From: Prevotella sp. 885
GTDB taxonomy: Bacteria; Bacteroidota; Bacteroidia; Bacteroidales; Bacteroidaceae
Assembly (NCBI RefSeq): GCF_002265625.1
Contig: NZ_NOVE01000029.1
Location: 1-40,755, forward strand
Reading direction: 5' to 3'
Length of the DNA stretch: 40,755 nucleotides
The notes under the pieces are model-generated. The model was not told the DNA's origin. It saw nothing but the letters and a program-made list of their open reading frames with translations, and ran no database searches. Position 1 is the stretch's first letter; every line of letters begins with the position of its first letter. A program made the translations under genes and the position numbers. Positions 16,014-24,034 of this stretch are shown here, piece by piece.

Positions 16014-18996
16014 ATTTTCTCCTAATCGGCGACAGATTGATTAAGAGTCTCTTGACATCTTCTTCACGCAAATCCTTGAACAACTCCAAGAGTTCTTCCT
16101 GTCTTGGCTGCCCCATTGTCAGCCTGTATAAGCCCAGAACAGACTTCATGCGCTCATACTTGCTCCAATCTGCACTTAACGGATAAAGCGGGATAACCGA
16201 CTCTATTCTTTCCTGTTGAGAATCAGGAATCCTGTCAAGCAGTTTTTGGGGAATTGACCAGTAGGGCACCAGCTCGCACAATCCTTCTTTTTCCGCTTCG
16301 TTCCTTGCCTCGTCAAATATCCCACTCCATTCATATATGTCAGGATGGAGTTTGGCAACGTTCCTCCTTACGTACAGACTCTTATATCTGTCTATTCTTC
16401 CTTCCCTTTGCTCTATGTCCTGCGGATTGGACGGAATGTTCCAATGCATAATCTTACGACAATACCAATGAAAGTCGAGTCCCTCCTGTCCAACGCTTGT
16501 TGACGTCAATACGAACGGACGAAACGGGGAGTTAAATGCCAGACGCGTGTCGTTGGCTTTGTTCGTATCCCTCTCGTTCATCTTCATCTTTCCGTATGGC
16601 ATTGCATAATGAGTGCGTATTCTCCATTTCTTCTTTTTCTTTGCGAAAGATTCGGTAGTGTCTATTTCTTGATAGTTTCTGCCTATAAAAGAGTCTACAA
16701 TTCTTTTCTGAATCTTATTTACATTATTGGCGTTCACCGGTTCTTCGTCTATCATGTGCGCAAACTCATCCAGCACAGCCTGCAGATTGCCCATCACACA
16801 ATAATCAATCACCTGCTGATAATAAGTAAGGGCGCTCTTCTTATTGTAGACAATGTCAAGGGTTGCCGCATTATATCTACGATTAAACATCTTGCAGAAT
16901 TCCGCTGCAGCTTCTCTTGCCAAATCCTGATTCTGCAGCAGACGATAAAAACAAACACCAGGCGAACCAATAGCCATATCGGTCAATATGTCGAGTGCTT
17001 CTGACGAAAGCTGAATCTCGTCAGTACAGTCCGAATCGAACTGCGTTATTGCGTCTAAAAGGCTTTGAGCGCTATATGACTGAGGCTGCACCTTAATGTT
17101 CTTCTGACCTATAATATACGATCGTACAGAGGCTCTGACATTCTTTATGTCCTGACCTAAATATTCTTCCGGACAGTATGCTTTAGTCAGAAACAAGGAC
17201 GGAAAGGACGTGAGTCTGAGGCTTTCATCACGCAGTCTTTCCGTACCTGCCTTCCTGTTCTCCTGCTTATTACGTTCATTGATTTCGTCACTTTCCTTCT
17301 GATTGGTGTAAGTGGCAGCAGGGAAAGCCAAGCTTATGCTCTTTTGTTCTACTGCGTAAGACACCATACATGCTATCATTCGGGGCACCATCTCCCATGC
17401 CGAGAACACAAGAATCTTGGAAAAGTCATGATTCCTTGCAAATACATTATGCGACGGAATACTGTAATAAGGATGCGAAGCGGGAACCCAAAGCAACTGC
17501 TCGCCATGCTTTTCTCCTTTTTCTCCAAACAATATATCGTACAGCTTGCCCAGCTTGGCATTGCAAGGCTCAATCTTACGATACCTATAAACGTCATCAA
17601 CCTTCAGAAGACATCTCTGCTTATGGCTGCTTATCGGCAACAAACGACCGTCTAACGCCTTCTCTACGGCTTGCTTCAGCTTGTATTTGTCCATGAACGA
17701 CAACAGATATGGGGATGACTTTACATACTCCATAGGGACAGTCTTTGCTCCGAACTGTCCTTTTTGGACATCGTTGCACACATCTATTATCTCTTGCATC
17801 TGACAATAAGACACCACATCCCCAACGTCTATGCCCATAGTCAAGTCGGTCTTCGTTTGGGTGCGATAACGTTCTGTCCTGCTCATTCCCTCATACATAG
17901 CATCCTCTGCAATATTTTTCTTGGCAATAAGAATGTCTAAGCTGTCCGTGCTCAACCGGCACAGTCCCATAGAATAGTCGTGCCACACCTGCTTAAAATC
18001 AAAATCTGCCCTTTCTTTGAAAAGAAAGTCGGTCAGCTTTATGAAGTCTTGATACTGAGAGTCAATCCTATACTCGTTAAGCTCCTCCAACGTTGTGAAA
18101 GGCTTGTATGGTGTGGCAGACACTAAAAGAATAAACGGACCATTCTCCTGACCAAAGAAATTTCTTGTCAGCAATGCCTCTTCGCTATTGTCCTCCGTAT
18201 CAAGAAGCGAACTGAAACGCTGAAACTCGTCCATGACAACCAAGTCGGGCGACAACTCCTTCATGCTGATCTTGCAGAAAATCAGACGGAAAAGCGAAAT
18301 TGCCTTATTGGATGTAGCATAGTCAGGACACGAGATAGTTTTAAGAAGCAAGCTGCTTGCCTCTTTATAGCCTTCGTCTTCCATTACTTCTTGTCTTATC
18401 TTCTTGCTGTAATCACCTTCTTCCCCGTCCAAATCGCTTATCTCTTGCTCATATTTCGTTATGTTATTGTTCCAATTAACGGCATTGGCATTGTATATAT
18501 TGAGACGGTTCTTCAGCGCGAGTTTATGGTCTTTAAAGTCTGGTAAAGCAGAGAGAATGTTATACATCAAGGCACGCTCGTTCATATTACCAGCCGAGTT
18601 TTGCAGATTGAAGGATGTGCCCGGCGTGAGAGGAATCAGAATCTGAGGCTTCCCGCCCTTCATCTCTTTAGCTTTCTTGGCAACAACAAGATGCTGCATA
18701 GACAGACGACTTTCGTCTATATTCAACACCTCCGTTATTCCGAGGTTCTCCGTATTCTGCTTTACGATGTTGGCATTAGAGCAAATATACACCACTCTGT
18801 AAATGCCATCATCCCAAACTCCGTAGGTTTCGTCTAATTCTCCGACCTGCCTAATCACCTCTTTAGACACGATGGTCTTGCCAAGCCCCACCTCATCAGA
18901 AAGCAGAACCCGACGTTGCCTTTTGCTTTTGAATATGTCTACGATGTGATTTGCCGTAGCTATCTGAAAGTCCTTTAATTTCTTTTCCATGTTCAC
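16012..18996 (-). CDS. SNF2-like DEAD/DEAH helicase of a DUF6361-PLD-helicase operon
   Basis: A 994-residue superfamily 2 ATPase. Walker A is SDEVGLGKT (33-41), motif II is DEFQ in VVMDEFQRFSSLL, motif III SATPY, and the second lobe has STSVGQEGLDFHWYC and the arginine finger segment QREGRIDRY. About 120 residues between Walker A and motif II are longer than usual, and a large insert separates the lobes. It starts with GTG (18996) overlapping the PLD stop codon, or with ATG two codons later. The trio with a PLD-type nuclease and DUF6361 resembles phage-defence operons, where the helicase loads or moves the nuclease on invading DNA; this is inference. The gene is intact. Confidence 0.85.
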   Translation of the reverse strand: MNMEKKLKDFQIATANHIVDIFKSKRQRRVLLSDEVGLGKTIVSKEVIRQVGELDETYGVWDDGIYRVVYICSNANIVKQNTENLGITEVLNIDESRLSMQHLVVAKKAKEMKGGKPQILIPLTPGTSFNLQNSAGNMNERALMYNILSALPDFKDHKLALKNRLNIYNANAVNWNNNITKYEQEISDLDGEEGDYSKKIRQEVMEDEGYKEASSLLLKTISCPDYATSNKAISLFRLIFCKISMKELSPDLVVMDEFQRFSSLLDTEDNSEEALLTRNFFGQENGPFILLVSATPYKPFTTLEELNEYRIDSQYQDFIKLTDFLFKERADFDFKQVWHDYSMGLCRLSTDSLDILIAKKNIAEDAMYEGMSRTERYRTQTKTDLTMGIDVGDVVSYCQMQEIIDVCNDVQKGQFGAKTVPMEYVKSSPYLLSFMDKYKLKQAVEKALDGRLLPISSHKQRCLLKVDDVYRYRKIEPCNAKLGKLYDILFGEKGEKHGEQLLWVPASHPYYSIPSHNVFARNHDFSKILVFSAWEMVPRMIACMVSYAVEQKSISLAFPAATYTNQKESDEINERNKQENRKAGTERLRDESLRLTSFPSLFLTKAYCPEEYLGQDIKNVRASVRSYIIGQKNIKVQPQSYSAQSLLDAITQFDSDCTDEIQLSSEALDILTDMAIGSPGVCFYRLLQNQDLAREAAAEFCKMFNRRYNAATLDIVYNKKSALTYYQQVIDYCVMGNLQAVLDEFAHMIDEEPVNANNVNKIQKRIVDSFIGRNYQEIDTTESFAKKKKKWRIRTHYAMPYGKMKMNERDTNKANDTRLAFNSPFRPFVLTSTSVGQEGLDFHWYCRKIMHWNIPSNPQDIEQREGRIDRYKSLYVRRNVAKLHPDIYEWSGIFDEARNEAEKEGLCELVPYWSIPQKLLDRIPDSQQERIESVIPLYPLSADWSKYERMKSVLGLYRLTMGQPRQEELLELFKDLREEDVKRLLINLSPIRRK

Positions 18997-20036
18997 CTTA
19001 TCAATTTCAGAGCTTGCTTGAACGTCTTATATACGGCAAGAAACTCCTTTGCGTATTCCTCATTACCCAATTTCTTGACAATATCCTCTATCTCGTCCAG
19101 CCGTTTAGGACTGGCGCTTGCCATCTTCAGCATCTGCTCATATATATTGACGGATGTGTTAAGAACATTACAGTTATCACTTGTGCCTTTAACCATCCTC
19201 TCCGTCTGTTCCATCTCAAACATATATTCCTCAGGATTGTCACTAAGGACGAACGAAAGATAATTGAGAAACTTCTCCTTGCTGTCAATCACAGAGCGAT
19301 AAATGGCAATATCGCGTTCCTTGGACGGTATGCCATGTGTCTGGATTTTTATCACTTTCTCCATGCTGTCGCCTTCTTCATCACGTACCGTAACAATGTA
19401 GAAGTCGGACAACCAGGCAAGTGTGATGTTATGGAATGTGGCCTCTTCATCCAGCTTCACTTTATAGTTAGGCATCTGCATTGGGGCAATGAACAGAGCG
19501 TAACGGTCTTCAGACATAACGTTCGCCTTTATTTCCACATCGTACGTGCCATCGGCGTTAGGCTTACAGACGGCAGCAAAGTCAGCAGTTATAAACTTTC
19601 TGACGAATGCTTCCATTTCTTTGGTTTCATGATTGTCTTCCGTTTCTGGAGCAACGTTTACGGGTTCGAAGATTCTGCTTTCTTCATCATTGCTGTCCAT
19701 CTGAAGAAATTCTCGTCGGAACGTATCGAACACAAAGTGCTTGCCGTATTTGTATTGAAGACGAAGGATAAACTCTGAGTTGTAATGAAACGCAGAGTTA
19801 GTGGCATTTGCCGAACCGACGAAAAGATAATTGCCGTATTCGCCTTTCGGATTACATACCAGATAGGTTTTGGCATGAAGGTCGGTAGGCATAATGTCGT
19901 TGTGCGTCATTCCTTCCTTCATCACGTATATCTTGTGTCCTTCTTTGTCAAACATATCGTATACGTCTTTGGTGACGTATCCTGATGTGGTTACAAGAAT
20001 ATGGCGTCCCTTCACATTTGCGTCCAACTCCAGCAA
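18993..20036 (-). CDS. PLD-family protein, C-terminal part (after frameshift)
   Basis: The C-terminal part of a phospholipase D-superfamily protein whose first half lies in a different frame at 20012-20809. The second catalytic HxK motif is in LHAKTYL (His54, Lys56 of this frame) followed by GSANATNSAF (74-83), the usual second half-site. Reading the other frame upstream of this ATG gives SPFLSKQTLLELDANVKG, which continues naturally from the first fragment, so the break is a single missing base near 20060-20063 rather than two genes. The last 200 residues are a helical and beta region without recognised motif. The stop codon overlaps the helicase GTG start. Expression as a separate protein is doubtful. 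Confidence 0.7.
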   Translation of the reverse strand: MLELDANVKGRHILVTTSGYVTKDVYDMFDKEGHKIYVMKEGMTHNDIMPTDLHAKTYLVCNPKGEYGNYLFVGSANATNSAFHYNSEFILRLQYKYGKHFVFDTFRREFLQMDSNDEESRIFEPVNVAPETEDNHETKEMEAFVRKFITADFAAVCKPNADGTYDVEIKANVMSEDRYALFIAPMQMPNYKVKLDEEATFHNITLAWLSDFYIVTVRDEEGDSMEKVIKIQTHGIPSKERDIAIYRSVIDSKEKFLNYLSFVLSDNPEEYMFEMEQTERMVKGTSDNCNVLNTSVNIYEQMLKMASASPKRLDEIEDIVKKLGNEEYAKEFLAVYKTFKQALKLIR

Positions 20037-20809
20037 TGTCTGTTTGCTGAGAAACGGAGAATGGTAATCTGATCCTGTCCTTGGAATGATTGTGGATATT
20101 CCACTCGAGCATTCAGATTATTGCCAAAGAGGAACGGAACAAACTCATAACCATCCTCTTCAAACAAGTCTGTATCAACGTCGAAGTGGTCCACCCTAAG
20201 AATAAAACCAATAAGCTCCCTTATCCTTCGTCTTTTCTCCTTTATGTTGGCAGAGTTTTCGGTATTGGAAGAACACACAAACTTCGAAAGCAAATCAAGA
20301 AAGCTGACCAGCGGCTGATGCTTTTCATTATCAGCAATTCGGTCTTCTATCTTTCCTGTCAGACTAACCACCATGTCGAGATTGTTGTCAAAAGTAAGAT
20401 TCCTACTCATTACCACAACCTTTATCTGCTGGTCAGTCTCAGCCTCTCTGCTTGTCTCCTTCAGAATCCACACCTTTGGATGAAAGTTTGAGAGCGGCTT
20501 CTTCTTGTTTGTCACTTCGAAGATGCAGCTGTCCAGTAACGGAAGGAACGACTGTGAACTTTGGGGAACGTGCATGCCACCTCTATTGCAGAACAAGACA
20601 AACTTGTCTGCACTTCTTCTAATGCCTTCCAATATACAGATGGGAGTATTGCTCTTGCCTTCTTCGCTCAGCATTCCTAAAGCCATTGGCACTACGAGTA
20701 ATGCTTGGGGATTGATGCTGTATGTAGTGCCAACAGCAAAATCCACATCATATCCAGGTGTAACAAGCATTTCTCCGTATGTATAGTCGTTGAGTTGTTC
20801 TTTAGCCAT
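20012..20809 (-). CDS. PLD-family protein, N-terminal part (before frameshift)
   Basis: Encodes the first 250 or so residues of a PLD-superfamily protein. The first catalytic motif is FHPKVW (His110, Lys112), followed by MSRNLT (134-139), the Ser-Arg-Asn variant of the HxK...GS/RN half-site seen in PLD-type nucleases of defence operons. The natural frame holds through DQIT (near 20066) and then shifts; the last 15 or so codons are out of frame and end at an early TGA. Its ATG overlaps the last codons of the DUF6361 gene (AATGGCTAA), so the genes are translationally coupled. In an intact protein the two half-sites would form one nuclease or phospholipase active site. Confidence 0.7.
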   Translation of the reverse strand: MAKEQLNDYTYGEMLVTPGYDVDFAVGTTYSINPQALLVVPMALGMLSEEGKSNTPICILEGIRRSADKFVLFCNRGGMHVPQSSQSFLPLLDSCIFEVTNKKKPLSNFHPKVWILKETSREAETDQQIKVVVMSRNLTFDNNLDMVVSLTGKIEDRIADNEKHQPLVSFLDLLSKFVCSSNTENSANIKEKRRRIRELIGFILRVDHFDVDTDLFEEDGYEFVPFLFGNNLNARVEYPQSFQGQDQITILRFSANRHCWSWTQM

Positions 20810-22058
20810 TTGCCAGTCCTTTGTTTATTTCGTTGATAACCGAGCACACTAACTTCCAACGATAATCGAAGAAGTAAGCGCCAACATGTTCTATGTCTTT
20901 ATATTTCAAGGGATTGGCAAGCTTGCTTCTTGTTGAACCCTTGGTCTGTTTCTCTCTGCTGATTATGAGGCGTTGCAGTTCCTTTAAACTCTCAGAATCT
21001 CCATTGTTGATGAGTCGGCAAGCCGTTTCGCAGAAACTGAGAGAGTTTCTATCCGTAATCAGTCCGCCTACATAATCCAATATCTCGGCAATACGTTCGT
21101 TGCTTATCTCATGTTTCCAAAGTTCCTTCAGTTCTTCGTATTTCCTTAATACGTTGTCGGCTTCATCCTTTCGCCCCTGAATAAAAGCAGTCTGTGAATA
21201 ATAGATATAGTTGTATATTAATCGGAGGAGATACTGAAACTTGGAAAACCTTACCGATAAAGCATAAACAGCATAATGCTCGTCACTCATTCTGTCTCTC
21301 CACAAATCTCCCAAACTGAAAAATTCATTGTTTTCCCCTAATGGATAACCGTCACGAAGGATGGATGCCAAAAACGAATCTTTCGATTTAGGCGAACTTA
21401 AAATCTTACTCTTTATGAAATTTGCTTCATCGCGTGTCAGGTCTATGCTTATCGGAGTGACACCGTCAAAACTATAAGAAAGACCGCCTGCGTCAAATAA
21501 TTGAAAGTTGCCAGACAATTGGTTGGCATCTCCCATTTCCTCCTCTTCCTCCTTTGTGAGGTACTTGGGAGGTTGGGCATTCTTTATCTTGCTTCTTTCC
21601 ATTATAAGCGAATAGATATTGATATTGCTCCTTATCATCCCGTAGGTAGTCAACGCTCCATAATAAATATATGTAGGGTCGTATTTCACATATTTATCAT
21701 TGTCACGCTCTGCTTTATCAATAACGGTGCTGCCCGTAATTCCGTTAGCAAGTTCAGAAGAAGAGCCTAACAGTAACTGACGTGTAAGCTTTATCTCCAG
21801 ATCAAGAATCTTAGCTCTTACTTCATTTACGTTCTTGTATGAGCCTCGTTCTGCCTCTAAAAACAAAGACGGCAGCACAGCATAATACTTGGCTCTGTTG
21901 TGTAAGGTGGACATTCCGGGGAACATCTTATTGGAGAAAGCGTCACGAATACGGCCTAATCCAAGTTCATCAATGGCTTGATGCTCCTGAATGGACTGTA
22001 TAACTTGGCGCAGCTTGCCCTGCTCTTCGGTACTAAAGTTGACAAAACCTAATTTCAT
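20802..22058 (-). CDS. DUF6361 family protein
   Basis: A 418-residue cytosolic protein that I recognise by its N-terminus: a GFVNFS opening, then DELGLGRIRDAFSNKMFPGMSTLHNRAKYYAVLPSLF at about residues 35-71, which fits the ELGxGxIRDAFxxxxFPGxSTxxxRAKYF signature of DUF6361. The rest is mostly helical. No catalytic motif is obvious. DUF6361 genes are commonly found beside PLD and helicase genes, as here, and the three overlap one another. The molecular role is unknown; a sensor or DNA-binding component of the operon is a guess. It starts only 17 nt after the terminator hairpin of the sulfatase gene. Confidence 0.8.
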   Translation of the reverse strand: MKLGFVNFSTEEQGKLRQVIQSIQEHQAIDELGLGRIRDAFSNKMFPGMSTLHNRAKYYAVLPSLFLEAERGSYKNVNEVRAKILDLEIKLTRQLLLGSSSELANGITGSTVIDKAERDNDKYVKYDPTYIYYGALTTYGMIRSNINIYSLIMERSKIKNAQPPKYLTKEEEEEMGDANQLSGNFQLFDAGGLSYSFDGVTPISIDLTRDEANFIKSKILSSPKSKDSFLASILRDGYPLGENNEFFSLGDLWRDRMSDEHYAVYALSVRFSKFQYLLRLIYNYIYYSQTAFIQGRKDEADNVLRKYEELKELWKHEISNERIAEILDYVGGLITDRNSLSFCETACRLINNGDSESLKELQRLIISREKQTKGSTRSKLANPLKYKDIEHVGAYFFDYRWKLVCSVINEINKGLANG

Positions 22059-22074
22059 TATTTCTATTAAAAAT

Positions 22075-22107
22075 CATTAGTGTCCCGATTTTAACGGGAC
22101 ACTAATG
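22075..22107 (-). terminator. Terminator hairpin of the sulfatase gene
   Basis: Perfect 13-bp arms CATTAGTGTCCCG (22075-22087) and CGGGACACTAATG (22095-22107) with a 7-nt loop. On the minus strand they are followed by ATTTTTAATAG. It sits between the sulfatase stop and the DUF6361 start, both on the minus strand. Confidence 0.75.
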
Positions 22108-22123
22108 TTTAGTAGTTATTATT

Positions 22124-22189
22124 ATTAATTAGCTACGCCCTAACGGTTCGCACCCTACCAAATAATAACCACTAAATAATAAATACTAA
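22124..22189. repeat. Dispersed 66-bp intergenic repeat (second copy at 9409-9474)
   Basis: The sequence from ATTAATTAGCTACGCCCTAA through the AAATAATAAC/ACTAAATAAT stretch matches 9409-9474 at about 60 of 66 positions in the same orientation. Both copies end just before the 3' end of a minus-strand gene (here the sulfatase, there about 120 nt from the antiterminator). No gene is encoded. Confidence 0.7.
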
Positions 22190-23881
22190 TTAATACTCGT
22201 CCACCGCGATGCTCTTGCGGTAGTCGGTGAGCTGCTTTTGCAGTTGCTTTGATATCTTCTCGTATCCCGGCTTGCCGTAGAGATTGTTCAGCTCGTGGGG
22301 GTCAGCCTGGAGGTCGTACAGTTCGTTGTAGTTGACAGCCGAATCCTTTGGCTCGAAGTAGCCGAGGGAGGTGAGGTATGTCATGCAGCCGTGCTCGCGT
22401 GTGCCGGGCTGACGCTGATACTTGTTCTCCTTCACGGCGTCCAGTCCACCCGCTCCGTAGAAGTGGATGAGCTTGTAGCGGTCTGTGCGCACGCCGTCGT
22501 GCTTACGAACCATGTGGTATGTCGGGTAGTCATAATAGTGATAATAGATGCTGTTGCGCCATCCCTTCACCTTGTCGCCAGCCTTGAATAGGGGCGTGAG
22601 CGAACGTCCGGGCAGCTCCTTCGGCTTGCTGATGCCGGCAAGATCGAGGAAGGTCGGGGCATAGTCGATGTTCTGCACCAGCTTGTTGCATACCGATCCG
22701 GGCTGGATGTGTCCGGGATAAGCGATGAGGAGCGGTGTGCGGAGCGACTCCTCGTACATGAAGCGCTTGTCAAACCAGCCGTGTTCACCCATATAGAATC
22801 CCTGGTCGGAGGTGTAGACGATGATGGTGTTGTCGGTAAGACCGTGGCTGTCCAGATAGTCGAGCACGCGTCCTACGCTCTCGTCCACCGACTTGATGAC
22901 GCTCATATAGTCGCGGATGTAGTTCTGATACTTCCATTCGTCCAGCTCCTTGCCCGTCAGACGAGCCTCAAGGAGGCGGCGGTTGCGCGGGAAGTAATAC
23001 TTGCCCCAGGCGATGCGCTGCTCAGGATTCATGCGGTTCACCTCGTTCATGAGGCTCAGGTATGAGTCCCAGCTGTCGGCGTTGGCGGTGTCGAGCATCT
23101 CCGGCACCTTGAAGTCCTGCTCCCATCGCATATCCTTCGTGACGCTCATCTTCTGCGTGCGTACGGCAGAACCGCGTGTCTCGTAGTCGTCATAGAAGGT
23201 TTCGGGCATGGGGAAGGTTACGTTGTCGTACATTCCGAAGTACTTGGTATTGGCAAGCCAGTTGCGGTGCGGTGCCTTATGATGGAGCAGAAGGCAGAAC
23301 GGCTTGCTGGCGTCGCGATGCTCTATGAAGCTGAGTGCGTGGTCGGTGGTGAGGTCGGTGGAATAGCCTTCCTCCACTATGTACTTGCCGTCCGTGTCCG
23401 TTCCACGATACTGCGGATTGTAATACTGTCCCTGGTCGTTGTAGATGTGATAATAGTCGAAACCCTTCGGGTCGCAACCCATGTGCCACTTGCCCACTAC
23501 GGCTGTCTGATAACCAGCCTGTTGGAGCTGTTCGGTGAAGAAGGTGCGTGTGGTGTCGATGCCCTCACCGAGCTGGCGCTGTCCGTTCTGATTGCTGTAA
23601 AGACCTGTCATGAGGCATGCACGCGACGGTGTGGAGAGCGAGTTCTCCACGAAAGCACGGTCAAAGCGCATGCCACGCTGTGCGATGCGGTCGATGTTGG
23701 GTGTGGGAGCAAGCTTCGAGATGGGACCTCCGTATGCGCTGATGCACTGGAATGCGTGGTCGTCGCACATTATATATACGATGTTGGGGCGTTGAGTGGC
23801 AGCGGCTGCTTTTTGCTGTGCCTGAGCAGTAGCGGCTATGCAGGACAGAGCAGCGAAAGATAATAAGGATTTGTTGTCCAT
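22190..23881 (-). CDS. Secreted S1-family sulfatase
   Basis: A 563-residue sulfatase from the ATG at 23881 (MDNKSLLSFAALSCIA), which gives a clean signal peptide of about 22 residues; the frame is open upstream but that extension is unlikely. Asp40 and Asp41 (CDDH) bind calcium. The catalytic motif is STPSR (83-87), so Ser83 is the residue to be oxidised to formylglycine; the S-type needs an anaerobic radical SAM maturase (anSME). Also present are VVGKWHMG, HHKAPH and the block YTSDQGFYMGEHGWFDKR. The pattern resembles S1_11-like glycan 6-O-sulfatases; the exact substrate cannot be read. The gene is divergent from a secreted HEAT/DUF1080-like gene and ends at a strong terminator. Confidence 0.92.
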   Translation of the reverse strand: MDNKSLLSFAALSCIAATAQAQQKAAAATQRPNIVYIMCDDHAFQCISAYGGPISKLAPTPNIDRIAQRGMRFDRAFVENSLSTPSRACLMTGLYSNQNGQRQLGEGIDTTRTFFTEQLQQAGYQTAVVGKWHMGCDPKGFDYYHIYNDQGQYYNPQYRGTDTDGKYIVEEGYSTDLTTDHALSFIEHRDASKPFCLLLHHKAPHRNWLANTKYFGMYDNVTFPMPETFYDDYETRGSAVRTQKMSVTKDMRWEQDFKVPEMLDTANADSWDSYLSLMNEVNRMNPEQRIAWGKYYFPRNRRLLEARLTGKELDEWKYQNYIRDYMSVIKSVDESVGRVLDYLDSHGLTDNTIIVYTSDQGFYMGEHGWFDKRFMYEESLRTPLLIAYPGHIQPGSVCNKLVQNIDYAPTFLDLAGISKPKELPGRSLTPLFKAGDKVKGWRNSIYYHYYDYPTYHMVRKHDGVRTDRYKLIHFYGAGGLDAVKENKYQRQPGTREHGCMTYLTSLGYFEPKDSAVNYNELYDLQADPHELNNLYGKPGYEKISKQLQKQLTDYRKSIAVDEY

Positions 23882-23947
23882 AAATTGTAGTATAGTTATA
23901 AATAAATTTAGTAAACAGTTATAAATGCAAGTTCGGCTATATTTATG

Positions 23948-23955
23948 CAAAGTTA
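23948..23955 (-). promoter_or_regulatory. Promoter box of the sulfatase gene
   Basis: Minus-strand TAACTTTG is a perfect TAnnTTTG box about 66 nt upstream of the sulfatase ATG. The -33 element is weak. Confidence 0.6.
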
Positions 23956-24018
23956 CTAATAATAAGTCAAAGAGAGCCCTTAACGGGGCGCTAATGACAA
24001 TATATGGATAATTAATAG

Positions 24019-24026
24019 TAACTTTG
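24019..24026 (+). promoter_or_regulatory. Promoter box giving a nearly leaderless mRNA
   Basis: Plus-strand TAACTTTG is a perfect TAnnTTTG box that ends eight nt before the ATG at 24035. With normal spacing, transcription would begin within a few bases of the start codon. Confidence 0.6.
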
Positions 24027-24034
24027 CACCTCAA

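Noticed and set aside
19014..19778. 254-codon frame antisense to the PLD gene
   Set aside because: The opposite strand encodes the PLD half-site and shares operon structure; no family pattern in the antisense frame.
16012..22058. DISARM or Dpd system
   Set aside because: A PLD protein and a helicase are shared features, but no methyltransferase, DUF1998 protein or TGT-like DpdA is present.
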